Shown here: positions 43,456 to 54,213 of the stretch, in pieces
How positions within the stretch are numbered: the first letter of the stretch is position 1
Layout: the number at the start of each line of letters is the position of its first letter
From: Lichina pygmaea
Taxonomy: Eukaryota; Ascomycota; Lichinomycetes; Lichinales; Lichinaceae
Reading direction: 5' to 3'
NCBI GenBank assembly: GCA_963422465.1
Contig: OY730169.1
Location: 5,084,001 to 5,148,000, forward strand
DNA: 64,000 nucleotides
Program-made: the position numbers and the translations under genes
The notes under the pieces: generated by a model
What the model was told of the DNA's origin: nothing
The model's input: only the letters and a program-made list of their open reading frames with translations
The model's database searches: none

Positions 43456-46141
43456 TTACGAAGCTTGGTGAGCAGGTGGACCGGTGATGGAGACGAGTCG
43501 GCCTTCTAAGTCTTCGTAGCGGAGGACGAATTCTCTCTGTTTTTCCACCGAGGATGAACGATCAGTGACGATACTTAGCCTGGCTTCATGTTCACTTTAA
43601 CAGTGATTGAGAAGGGGGGTTTGCTGAAGGGGAGGGGAAGAATGGGGAGCTGTTGGGAGACTAAATAAGGGAACACAAAAAAGAGAGGGAAAATGCATGG
43701 TAGAAGACGAAGAAAAAAAAAACCCACGCGTGTCCTTTGCCATGTCACGGTGTCGAAGATGATGTAGCATCCACGCTCCTCGGTTGAACTTATTCGGACG
43801 GGTTCGCTGCCTTCGTCCTTGGTTAACCATTGCTTGAGCTCCTTGTGATATCTCCACATTCGATTTGTCCTGGGTTTGTATCACAATCAGACATCGTGTC
43901 AGCGAAACGTGCCGACCCGGAACGTCGAAGCGGGATCGGTTCGATAGGGGCAAGGGTGCGGAGAGTGCAGAGGGTGCGGCGAGCACAGATTCTGGGTAAC
44001 CGTGACCAAGTCTCTGAACAACATACAGCTCTACCGCCGCTAATTCCTGCATGATGTCTCTGGGTGACGAATAGAAGATGAAGAACAGCGTATCGTCGGC
44101 AAAGCTGGCGACTTGTTCGTGGAAAGGCCGGACGTTTTGCACGCTGTAGCACGGTGGGATGTAGAACTCCGGCTCAATCGGCCTCGAGCCTGGCTCGGCG
44201 AAAGGCGACGCGAAGGTCTGATAGAGCGGCCGGTGACTGTGTTGGTCGGATCGCGCATCAGCCGAGGGAACCGCAGAACCTGTGCTGAGAGGAGCGTACT
44301 CTGGTTGGCTTAGATCCAAGCCAAGCGCGGTCAGGTCTTGCCCGATGGCTATCGCCCCGACATCGGAGCCTTCGTTGCGTATCATATGGAGTAGGCCGTC
44401 GAGGCCATATCGGTCGGACTCGCTCATCGATGACAGGGACTCAGAGACATGAGCGGCGTGGGACGACTGGATCTCGGCTTCTAGGCCGAGCTCGTGCCCT
44501 GGATCTTGACTTCGGCCTTGGTGGTCAAGACCAGGCGCCTGCCGATAAGGTAGAGGCTGACGCCCAACGGCCTGAGCTCCGTTCTGCGCCATCGGGTTCA
44601 TGGAGGAAGCTGCGTTGTTTGCCATCGCCGAGACGGACGATCCCTGGCGATCACGGTAAGTTTGGTTCTTCATCGACGGTGTCTGCCTGACCGTACGTTT
44701 CTCCCCTGGGCTGTTTGCAGCCCCGTTGCTGTAAGATTAGATTCACCGGAGGCGCGCGAGATGGCCATGCCTAAGAGTGACAAGGCTCGATCAGCATCGA
44801 ACCGATTGGCCGGCGAAGGAGGGAGAGCGAAAGGCATACCCGAAGCATCGAGACCGAGGTCCGCCATCAGTCCACCGTGAAGGCGGCTCTGTCTGCTGAC
44901 GTCCAAGGCGCCCGACAGATCTCCGAGCGGATCGCTGCGCCCTTGCAAGGGGCCGAGCTGGTTTTGGGTCTGATCGAAACCGTTGCGGCCGACCTGATCT
45001 GCGCCTTCGGTATCACGAGTAAGATCTTCTCGTCGAGCTTGGCCGATTTCACCGGTGGGGCTCCTACGGAGAGGTGGAAAGTCTTCGATACTGCTCGTCT
45101 TCGGTTGCATCAGGCCAGATAGCTGTCCCAAGGGATTCTGCGCCGAACCAAATCGGCCTTCGTCGATGCCACCGGTGAAATGAGACGCCGGGGCCGCGCT
45201 TTCGTGAGGTAGCCCTTGGCCTTGACCGAGAGCGCCGTGGGCGGCAGTCGCCCCGGTGAGAGTGTTTCCGCCGGCCAGGAGCTGCGATCGTTGAACTTGA
45301 GCCTGTGTGGCTCCTCGCTGCGTCGTGTTACCCCATACCGCTTGGGAGAGGTGCTGTGGCGGAGCTGAAGATAAGGACGGGAATTCGCTGTGAGAGTGAA
45401 CGTTAAGCGCTGGATCCTCCGACATTGTGAGGCAAGGTGTGGCGGTGAGAGTAGTTATTCGGACTAATTGGTGAAGACCGATGCGATGTCGTGGCTTTTG
45501 AAAGTGCTACGAAGAAGAGAAACTTACGAAAGGTCGAGGGGAGTCGAAGGTTGTGAACCACCGATGGCTTGTGCAAAACTTGCCATTGCGGCGGCAGCGT
45601 TGGAGCGTGACTGCGGGCTTGGGAGACCTTGACTGCCTGGAACGGTGACCCCAAAGCCCCATGTCGTCGCATTGCCTTGGGGCACCGAGCATCAGCAAAC
45701 GGCACCGGTCCGGCTTCTCGTGACGCTTCATCGCAACGAGCATTCTTGGCTTTCTCGTACCCTTCCCATTCGATAGTCGATTGTTCCCTAAGGAGGGGTT
45801 ACGTCCTTGAGGAGGGGGTTGTTGCGACGCGAACGTGTGTAGACCTCGGAGGGGCTGAGGACCGGTGCCTATCGAGGAGCATCAAGATCGACCTGATCAG
45901 CCCACGGTCGCGAAGGAGGCAGAGATAGAGAGCGAGAGAGCCTTCTTGAAGGATCTGCTAGACGCATTTTGATCGCCCGTCCGCGTGGCCTGCTCGACGA
46001 AAGCGCGCACCGACAGAGACGTCGAGCGCGAGAGCGCGGCTCCAACGCGTACGCCGGCGCCGCAGCCGGAGCCGCTCTCGACTCCTCATGCCCCGCTTGG
46101 AGGAGACGCATCGTCGGACGGCACTCACCTGCTCGATTCAT
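43456..46141 (-). CDS. NOT2: CCR4-NOT complex subunit Not2
   Basis: Scaffold subunit of the CCR4-NOT deadenylase and transcription complex (Cdc36 in yeast). The first coding exon is only 13 nt (MNRAG, 46141-46129). After a 260-nt intron comes TGPQPLRGLHTFASQQPPP to GNNRLSNGK, then NATTWGFGVTVPGSQGLPSP and MASFAQAIGGSQPSTPLDLS, then EFPSLSSAPPQHLSQAVWGN. The Gln/Ser-rich middle includes SIEDFPPLRRSPTGEIGQAR and YGLDGLLHMIRNEGSDVGAI, leading to the C-terminal NOT box: FYIPPCYSVQNVRPFHEQVA, DDTLFFIFYSSPRDIMQELA, then after introns NRMWRYHKELKQWLTKDEG, ERGCYIIFDTVTWQRTR and REFVLRYEDLEGRLVSITGP ending HQAS. An open frame extends upstream of MNRAG to a Met near 46210, but MNR is the usual fungal start. 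Confidence 0.9.
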
Positions 46142-46600
46142 AGCCATATGGTCGAGAGCGTAGCCGACTGAAAGGGATCTAGAGGAGCTGAGTTCGGGAA
46201 CGGCGGGCATCAGATGGGTTTGGGGTCGGCTATCCGGCTATTCCAACGTCGAGTCGGGATGTAAAGCAGGCTGATTGAGGCTCTGCGCCGATCCTCAACC
46301 GCCGTCGTCGGGTTGCACTGACAGGGCACCGTGCGGTACGTACCGACGATGCAAGCGAGCTGGGGCATGTGATCTAGTCACATAAAGTCACGTGGACAGG
46401 AAGCATACTGCTAACCCTTCGCACTTGCTGTGACTTGAACAGCAGAGTGACCATTAAAATCCTGGAACAATATGATACCTTAGATACTACTCCTGACAAC
46501 GCCACCACAAAGCCAAGGCTAATGCGGTTGCCCCAGGACACTGATCGAAGTGATGAACCAAACATCATCAAGTCACTTCCCGCGAATCGAACAATACAGG
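46142..46600. promoter_or_regulatory. Intergenic upstream of NOT2
   Basis: About 460 bp. Contains AGTCACATAAAGTCACGTGG at about 46375-46394, two related TCAC-type motifs, one with the CACGTG core. No gene recognised. Confidence 0.45.
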
Positions 46601-49075
46601 TCAATCGACCTTGCCGTTCTGCCCTCCCCCACCTCCACCGAGCCCGACTCCTCCGAGCAAGCCGTCCTTCCCGTCGAGCTTGAAAAATCCAGTTCCAGAT
46701 CCAGAGCCGTTCATAAGACCCATCGCGCCCTTCCCCCGCCTGATCCTAGTGCGCCCCCAGGTTGCTAGGACGGCCAGCACCACGACGAGGATGCCCAAGC
46801 CGAGATAAGGATGGTTGCGAATCGCCTTGCGGGTTTCCATAAAGACCCTCACAATGCTCGATGTGGTCGACTTGGCTGTGATCTTGGGTGGCGACGCGAG
46901 CACCTTGGGTAGAGTCTCGAGGATGGAGGTCCGAGAAGGCATGATGGAAGCCCCCGAGATCGTGGTGTCCCAGTACTGCCGATTCTGTAAAGACTCACGT
47001 TAGCGGCAGCTTCTTGCACCCATCGCCGGGGGGGGGGGGGGGGGGGGGGGGAGAGGAGGAGGAAACGGGATACCTCTTCGTCGTTGATGATGACCCGTCC
47101 TCCGTCCGATACAGCGATGCCGTAGGTCGTCCTGATCCATCGCTCCCAGAAGACGCCGTCGACCCAGGCGAAGCTAACCTCCTTCCGCGCCGCAGCCTCC
47201 ATGTCGATCCTACTGGTCTTGGCCGCTCGCAGGGCCCGTTGATCGCCGCGGTCCTCGGCCTCTTCGATGCGCAGCTGCTTGGCGTCTCGCAGCTCCTGCC
47301 TCTCGCGCCGGAACGCGTCGGTCTCCCTTTCCATCCACTCGAGCGCGGCGTTCTTGATCTCGCGCTTGGCCCCGACGAACTCATTCGGCCGGTCGCGTGA
47401 CAGGATCCCGAGCACCACGTACCCCCCGTCCATGATCTCCCGGGCGTTGGCTCCGGTGAGCTCCGGGACGATGGGAAGCCACACGGACTTCATCCAACCC
47501 ACCACCTTCCGGAAGTCTCGCATATCCCGCGGCGCAAGGGCCTGGTAGTACGACGGCCGCCCGTCCCTGGAGACCAGAAGACGTGGCCAGGTCGAGATCT
47601 TGAACCGATCGGACAAGATCGTGTCGTTGCTCTTGACGAGCTTTGCGTGGCCGATCAAGCTGAGACGTACGCGGTCCATGGCGGCGAAGTCCTCGGTCGT
47701 CGTTGCGTGGTCGTAGAGGTAGAGGAAGATGACCTCTTCCGTCTCCTCGAGCTTCTTGAAGGCTGCCGCGTCAACGTATCTGACCTCTTCGCCGACGTCG
47801 AGAGCCTTCTGGGCGAAGTTGACGAGATCGCCAAGACCGCGAAGGCCTTCGTATTCGATCCGCTCGCCGCCTTTGAAGTAGATGATGGTCGGGAACGCCT
47901 TGACCTGCACGTCCTTGCAGAGCCTTCCTTCGATGTCGCAGTTCACCTCCCCGACCCGCAGTTTACCCTTCATCTCCCGACCTAGTTCCTCCCAGTTGGG
48001 CGCCATCATTTGGCAGTGCGGACACCACGGCGCGTAGAATTTGATAAACCATGCATCTTGAGTGGTCGTCACCAGGTCTTGGAAACTCTCGGCCGCGAGC
48101 CTGACAGAGGTTCCAGAAGGGTTGGGATCGTCGGAAGGCCTCGAGGGCTCCTCCGTCTTGCCGGTCTCGGTTGGCTCGTCCGCCTTCGTTGGTTCCGTGT
48201 CCGGTGTAGAGTCGGGCTCCTTCTGGGCAATCTCGTTATGCTTCTCTCCGGCCGCAGAACCGGCTGCGGTGTCTCTGTCCTTGGCCGCCGGGGAGTCCGG
48301 CTTTGCGTTTACATCGACGCCCTCGTCGCCCACCTCCGGCAGCTTGACACCGTCCTTTGGCCTCGAACCCGGTCGAATCGACTCCAATATTTCCTCCACA
48401 AAGTTGCTGAGGCCTTGCAGATCCTTGCTGCCGGTATATTTCTTGGCGACCACACCATCTTTGTAAAGGAGGAACGTCGGGTAGGAACCGACATGTTGAG
48501 CCTCGCAGATGGAGCCATAGGCGATACAATCAATCGAGCCAAAATGGAAATTGTAGAAGGGGTGGAAGGCATTTAGCGACGACTTCGAGGAAGGAACAGG
48601 AGCCGAGGTCTGGTTGACGCCGTCAGCAATCATCTATCTCGGCGCGGGGGCCACCACTCACGTAATAAAATTCATACAGCGTCTGCCAAACCGGTGCAAC
48701 GTCACGGCAATGACGACAGTAAGGTGAGTGATGCTTCACGAACCTAGATTAGCATCGCAAGGTTAGCGCCTGGTCCGAGTAGGTACGGAAGCGCCGCATC
48801 AAAAGGCCTCGGGATCGAGGATTCACGACGTACCAGTAGCCCTTACTCGTTTCCTTGTCAAAATCATCTTCCGTTAGTTGCTTTATCGGGGGAACCTCGA
48901 CGCCGTTGAAGATCGTCGACTCGGGGCTACTGTCATCGACGGCTTTCGGTGGTTCGGGGGCAGCAGTTTGAATCGAGATCGCATCCTTCGCAGCAGCTTG
49001 CTCCTGAGCCAGAATCACCGGTGATGCTACTAGTGCTAGGCTCAGCAGCGCTGTGCTCAAAGAAGACAACATCAT
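46601..49075 (-). CDS. Membrane-anchored protein disulfide isomerase-like protein (Eps1-like)
   Basis: ER thiol oxidoreductase with two thioredoxin-type domains and a C-terminal membrane anchor, resembling yeast Eps1 in layout. The signal peptide is MMLSSLSTALLSLALVASPV. The first thioredoxin site is FVKHHSPYCRHC, split by an intron just before Phe. The domain continues GSICEAQHVGSYPTFLLYKD. A Glu/Thr/Pro/Asp-rich linker follows. The second site is FIKFYAPWCPHCQMMAPNWE with KAFPTIIYFKGGERIEYEGL. A long redox-inactive region (DRFKISTWPRLLVSRDGRPS) and charged helices follow. A single membrane span, YLGLGILVVVLAVLATWG, is near the end with a basic cytosolic RTRIRRGKG. An intron near 46990-47070 contains a run of about 23 G. 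Length about 800 aa. The CRHC and CPHC sites are both intact. Confidence 0.85.
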
Positions 49076-50157
49076 GCGATCAGCAAACCAGGACGCCGGT
49101 AGCGTCCCACCCCAGAGGTAGTTCCGTTGGCGGATTCGTCAGACCATACGGTATGCGCTGCGAGAGGTTCTGAAGCTCCTGCCACACCAGCATCAGCTCA
49201 CAGAACCTATCCCTGCCTTGATTTCGAATGCGGTCTGCAACTTACAGTGTGGGAGAGGTCGGCGTTAGCGAGGTGGTGACGTTGGATTTGTCGACGATAT
49301 TCTCGGGACCGCAGGCGTCAGCCGCGGGAACGTGTCTCCTTTGGGATTAGTGCAGCCAGATTCAGATCAGCCGCGGTGAACAAAACTAGCTGGACGGTCT
49401 TGTCAGAGATGAAGCGATTTGTGGGCTCATCATTTTATTGAGTCGCTACGTACGGAGTACATTAGCGTGGATAAGCTAAGCTAGCTGATCAGTTACGAAA
49501 TAGGTACAGTGTCGTGCTTGCAGACTACCCGCGCCAACTCCCGACCACTACTGTAACGAATGCCCTGTGGGCACCTCCTCTGACCACGTCAAAAGGATGA
49601 CATGTCGTCCATTTAAAAAGTTCATCATCAGAGAGACAGACTGAGGATACTCATGATCGAATGTTGGACATCATGTAAGGCTATATTGTCGGCCATCTTG
49701 ATTGCACCAAGCAACAAATATTAGATCATTGGTGCTATTGGGATGAAGGAAAGGGTTGAGGACGCAGAGATAATGAAAGAGGTCATTTAATGAAGATACG
49801 AATAGCCAATTCTATTTAAGGGAGCAATTCTGCTTCTATGTCGTACGAGTACTTGAATGGCCCAGAATCGATGTACGAGGTATCACCCACATGGTCAACT
49901 CTATCCCAGTGACAAGAGAGACATGGAAAGAACAAAGAAGAAATATGGAGTAAAGAGAGACTGCTGGAGCTACAAGGCAATGGCCTGCTCTGAGCGGGGA
50001 GAAGATGATGATCATTGATGCCCTCTCGGACCCGAGGGCTACATGGGCCCCTATCTAGCTGACTAACATTACTGACTAAGCCAGGCTCAGAGACCAAAGC
50101 AGGATATGACTAGAAATGCGCTTGGCGAAAAGTTTGAGGCGAGAACGGAAAACGCTA
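49076..50157. other. Intergenic left of the transposon
   Basis: AT-richer sequence with no recognised gene. The right end of this segment was probably the original 3' flank of homoserine kinase before the transposon inserted, since the bases at 50155-50157 complete a TAG stop for that gene if the element is removed. Confidence 0.5.
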
Positions 50158-51352
50158 CCCGTGCCGAGGAGGTACTCTCGTACCACCCACTCTCTTCGCA
50201 AGCTTCGGTCGGGACACCTTTACTTCGTAAAGGTGTCTATCACCGGGACGCGACGTATCACCGGGACGCGATGTTTTTGTCACGATCAAGTCCGCAGTCC
50301 TATAACTCCGCAACACCACGACTAAATCAAAAAGTAAGCGGCTTATCTGAATCCCCTACTTCTGTAGTATAATACTTGAGATTTTAGAAGTCTACTGATT
50401 TTTATAGCGTTGCTGAGAAACTACCACAGCTGCTAGATCAAAAACAGACCCTCGATAACGAACACTTCAAACACCTATAACTTTGTAGAACAATGACCAA
50501 ATAGTAATTATTATTTGCCCATCTGATTCTAGACCACTTCATCTATCGGATAGTAGCTTGTCATGTTGTCCGGAGCATTGTGGTGTTGGTGGATCATGGT
50601 TGCAATTGCAACACCTGCCATCGTGGCTTTGCCTCGCGCCACTTTGGCTTCCTTTGCCCAAGCACGCTCTTCTGCCACCATAGCCTTTGCTGCCTGCTTG
50701 GCTGCCTGCTTGGCTACCTGCTCTGCTTTCTTTGCCTGAGCACGCTCTTCCTTTGCCACAGCTATAGCAGCTTGCTTTGCTACCTTCTGCTTCCAGAAAG
50801 AGTATTCTGGGTGACGTTCCAGAAACCTATAGGCCCATAGAGCACCAATGGTAGGTGGGGGGGGGGGGGGGGGTATCTCCAGTATAGCCCTGAGAAAGGA
50901 TCACATTGGCAGTGTTGTGAAGCATTGGTGGTCTTGCACATATTCCTAGCTTGTCAAGTCTATCAATATACCAACAGACAGCAAGCTCTTCAGTGACAGA
51001 GAGCTTCCTGTTGACAGGAATGATGTCGTGGCAAGAGGGGGTGCCATCAAGGCGGTTTTGGAGTTGATGTCAGGAGACGTTGAATTCTTCAGCCAGTTTT
51101 CAGACTGTGAACTTCTCACGTGTTAAGATGCTATCTGTAGTATTCTGGATTCAAGTTCCAGTCTCAGTGGATAATTTGGCTATGATGTGGAGAAGTTATG
51201 GTGGTTTGAAGATTGTGGACTCGATCACGACAAAAACGTCGTGTCCCGGTGATACGTCGCGTCCCGGTGATAGACACCTTTACGAAGTAAAGGTGTCCCG
51301 ACCGAAGCTTGCGAAGAGAGTGGGTGGTACGAGAGTACCTCCTCGGCACGGT
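50158..51352. mobile_element. Non-autonomous Tc1/mariner (pogo/Fot1-like) element
   Basis: 1,195 bp bounded by terminal inverted repeats of about 142 bp (50158-50299 and 51211-51352), starting CCGTGCCGAGGAGG one base in from each end and flanked by TA on both sides, the target duplication of Tc1/mariner elements. The outer ~110 bp of the two ends are identical except for the first base. Each TIR carries an 11-bp palindrome (GACACCTTTAC pairing with GTAAAGGTGTC over 3 nt) and two tandem 18-bp copies of TATCACCGGGACGCGACG or a variant. The interior encodes only the N-terminal DNA-binding part of a transposase; the DDE catalytic domain is absent. It is therefore internally deleted and cannot move itself. 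Confidence 0.88.
50529..51130 (-). pseudogene. Transposase DNA-binding fragment with in-frame stops
   Basis: Reads on the minus strand: a Psq-type helix-turn-helix remnant (LAEEFNVS, stop, HQLQNRLDG), then a CENP-B/Tc5-type domain (LSVTEELAVCWYIDRLDKLG, ARPPMLHNTANVILS, a poly-Pro tract from a 17-nt G-run, then GALWAYRFLERHPEYSFWKQ) and a Lys/Ala/Glu-rich tail (AKEERAQAKKAEQVAKQAAK) ending DEVV. The order is that of Fot1/pogo transposases up to the start of the DDE domain, which is missing. Two in-frame TGA codons lie in the first helix-turn-helix. Not functional as a transposase. Confidence 0.82.
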
Positions 51353-52528
51353 TAGACCCTTGTGACAGTCATACCATCGTCTGCTGGTTCTAGCACCTTC
51401 CAGTCGCAGTGTATGTCGTGCGCAGAGAACTTGGCCAGGATATTCACGGCAATGCGGTCAAAGCCGTGGGTCGCGAGAGCGAGGATGGTGGGCCCTGCGC
51501 CAGATAGACAGATGCCAAGAAGACCAGGGCTTGATTGAGGCGTGACTGAGCTGAGGATGTCAGCGAGGCCTGGCACGAGTTTGGTCCGGTACGGCTGGTG
51601 CAGTCGATCCTGCATGCCCTCGTAGATCATTTCCACGTCTGGAGGCGACTGACCCAGCGCCGTCACCAACAGTGCAAGACGCTGCAGGTTAAAAACGGTG
51701 GCCTTGCGTGTGTAAGTTGCCGGCAGCACGTCTCGCGCGGTCGCGGTCGACACCTCGAAGTCAGGGATGATGGCGATCGCCTTGATCTCTTTGGCCCAGC
51801 CAAACTTCCTGAAATGACCGATGTTCAATGGGGGCTCAGGCGGCTTAGAGCCGTTGTACAGTCCGCCCGCCGGCTCCGGCAGCACCTCGCTCAGAGGAAT
51901 CTCTTTCCGCTCCGTATCTGTCGGGTCCAGCTCGTTCAGGTACGTGCCGACCAAGCCGCCGTAGAGCCCGGCCGCGACGTTATCCGGATGCCTCTCGATC
52001 ATGAGACAATAGTCCAGCATTCGAGCCTTGGACAGGCCCAGCTCGGCCACCTCATTCGCCAGCGCAACCCCAGCGACGACGGCGGCGCCAGAAGACCCCA
52101 GGCCCCGGCCCAACGGGATAGGATTGACGATATGGACGTGCGTCTCCACCGGGAAAGCCTCTCGGCCGCAACATCGCAGCACGTAGAATGCGGTGCGCGT
52201 GATCAGGTTCCTATCGGCGCTGAGGTCGATCTGGCCAGCCTTCTCGCCCTCGTACGTAACCACGCAGTTGAGAGACGCATCGGAGCTCGTCACGCTGCCG
52301 TCGACGCGGACCTGCAGCTCGAGCCAGATCGAAAGTGCCAGACCGATGACATCGAAGCCCGGACCTGGAGATGGAGATTGTCAGCAACTTGCGGCTGGGA
52401 AAGCTAAGCCTACAAGAAGTACCGATGTTGGCTGAAGAGCAGGGCACCTCTAAGTGATACGGTATATGTTAGTGTCCCAGAGATCATCGCCAGCAAAATC
52501 ATTGAGGATTCTCACTTATGGTGATCAT
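51352..52528 (-). CDS. THR1: Homoserine kinase
   Basis: GHMP-family kinase that phosphorylates L-homoserine with ATP in threonine biosynthesis. Exon 1 is tiny (52528-52516, MITI plus one base); exon 2 gives KVPCSSANIG; exon 3 starts PGFDVIGLALSIWLELQVRV. The GHMP ATP-binding motif is PIPLGRGLGSSGAAVVAGVA. Later come CLMIERHPDNVAAGLYGGLV, GWAKEIKAIAIIPDFEVSTA, and the C-terminal GHMP motif LLGICLSGAGPTILALA. The stop TAA (51354-51352) uses the TA target duplication plus the first base of the transposon, so the original 3' UTR has been replaced by transposon sequence. The protein end CDWKVLEPADDGMTVTRV looks complete. About 350-360 aa, normal for the family. Confidence 0.92.
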
Positions 52529-53282
52529 TCCTTTTCCGCCTCAGCTGTCCAGGGTTGTCAGCCGGAGGAGTGAGAAGACCAGTCCTCGCTCGCTGCTAGA
52601 GCCAAGTTCACGTGAGAGAAGAGAATTCTCACTGTATATTGGTGTCAACCAGGGACTCGACAGGGAGTCGATGGCCCGAGGATTTGCAGGGGTTCAGAGA
52701 TCAGCCTCCCCCTGAGTGACGGCTAAATTGTTTGTCTGCACGTGACGGTGTGCAGAGTTTTCTCCTTGGTCGTCACTCCTAGATTCTTAGTTAGAGGGAG
52801 ATCAAATCATTCCCCGGCCGGTTGCCGGTTCACTACCCCGCTGGTCGGGTAAGAAGAGAGAGCTAACCATGTCCTTCCGGGTCCGGGTGCTGACTGAGAG
52901 CTGAGTCACACGGATACGGTACGTCTGTACCCGCGCCATGGGGGGGGGGGGGGTTTAATACCCCCCCATGGCACGGGTACTCGTAGAGTGCTTTCGAACT
53001 CGCGAGATACGTACCGGAAGGTAGCTGCTGATGTGTTCCGACGAGCGAGGATAAATGAGGTGACTGTCCGTCGAAGGGTATCAAGGCGTGCAAGGGAAGC
53101 AACAGAGCCACTGTAAGTTGCGCCTGCCAGAATTGCATCGTCGATGTACGAGGCGATAGCGTCACGAGACGAGTCACTGTTCCACTAGCTGACATCCTCA
53201 ATGGTGCTCGTTTCATTGACTGCCTTGGCATCGCCCGCGCGACCACTCCGACTCCGACTGCGACTCCGATTCCGACGCCAAG
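52529..53282. promoter_or_regulatory. Divergent upstream region of THR1 and the complex I gene
   Basis: About 750 bp between opposed start codons. Contains TTCACGTGAG near 52608 and GCACGTGACGG near 52739 (E-box cores), and a strong palindrome at 52927-52980. Confidence 0.5.
52927..52980. repeat. 54-bp palindrome with G-run arm
   Basis: GTACCCG-x-GCCATGGGGGGG pairs with CCCCCCCATGGC-x-CGGGTAC; the mismatch is one base at the same place in each arm. The left arm carries 14 G in a row. The loop is the remaining G residues plus TTTAATA. It lies about 300 bp upstream of the complex I start codon. Confidence 0.85.
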
Positions 53283-54213
53283 ATGCGTGCTTTCTCCCGG
53301 CTCCTCGCCAATGTGAAGCCGGCCAGGTTTTTGGAGCCGAATACACCGACAGGCTTGACAGGCCTCTTGACGCACTCGACACCTCGATCTACGTTACTTT
53401 ACCTGTACGACACGACATTGGAGAAGTTGAAGCCATTCCCGGAATCTTCAGTGTATCGACAGTCCACCGAGGCTCTGACCAGATATCGACGGAGCATCGT
53501 TGAGAGCGTCAAGCCAGAGGGGTACGACGCTTGGTCGGAACGATCCAAGAAGGAGCTAGATAAACACCCCGAGCTTTTCGAGGCTAAGTCTGGTGAGAGT
53601 GGAGGAAGGCCAGGCGCCCCTCTGCTCGTTAAACGGGGCGGTACGACATACGTGACCCTCGAGACGCATACCCCCGACCCGGACAAGTACGAATGGGACG
53701 GCGAGGATGATGCCGGACCGTCGGTTGAGGGAACGAGATCGGCGGAGGAAAGAGAAGACGATTTCCAATCTATATCTCACCAGAGCTTCGGCATGGAGGA
53801 CAAGAACATAGAATTTGAGCCCGAACCCCCACTCGATTCGAATCAGTACGTCTATCGCATCGTGGTGTATCTCATCCGATCATCAATTCATACCATTCCC
53901 ACTACCCTTTCTGGCTTGTGCGGCTACAACCTGACCGATACGTTACTCTAGGGTTGCCGACATTGAAAATCGGATAGGAGCTGGACTCGTCGAAGAGGTG
54001 ATCCAGGTAGCGGAGGGAGAGCTCAAGCTGGTAGAAGCCATGGCGAAGGCCAAGCCGTGAGTAGTCAAGCTTCTCTACCATATCTTTGGCGTTATGGGAT
54101 GCCTGCTGAGGTTCATGTGTTTCTCAAGGTGGGAGCAATTGGAAGAAAAGCCTCTGGATGGCCAATGGACGTACTCTGAGAGGGGCACTCACACCCAAAG
54201 CACGAGTTCTTGA
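53283..54213 (+). CDS. NADH dehydrogenase (complex I) 29.9-kDa subunit, NDUFA5 type
   Basis: Accessory subunit of the matrix arm of mitochondrial complex I. The N terminus MRAFSRLLANVKPARFLEPN is followed by the NDUFA5 core: TGLTGLLTHSTPRSTLLYLY, DTTLEKLKPFPESSVYRQST and EALTRYRRSIVESVKPEGYD. A fungal-type extension (KRGGTTYVTLETHTPDPDKY with an acidic stretch) ends EPPLDSNQ. After an intron, VADIENRIGAGLVEEVIQVA and EGELKLVEAMAKAKP follow, then a last intron and WEQLEEKPLDGQWTYSERG to the stop. About 250 aa, matching the Neurospora 29.9-kDa protein in layout. Complex I is absent from budding yeast, which supports a filamentous fungal source. Confidence 0.9.

Noticed and set aside
48010-48576. 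188-codon plus-strand frame opposite the PDI-like gene
   Set aside because: Shadow frame of a clear thioredoxin-domain exon.
51060-51130. Classical RIP (CpA to TpA) as the cause of the stops in the transposase fragment
   Set aside because: Both stops are TGA, which classical CpA-targeted change of Trp TGG codons would not give (that yields TAG). CGA to TGA at CpG fits better, together with the CpG pattern of the TIRs.
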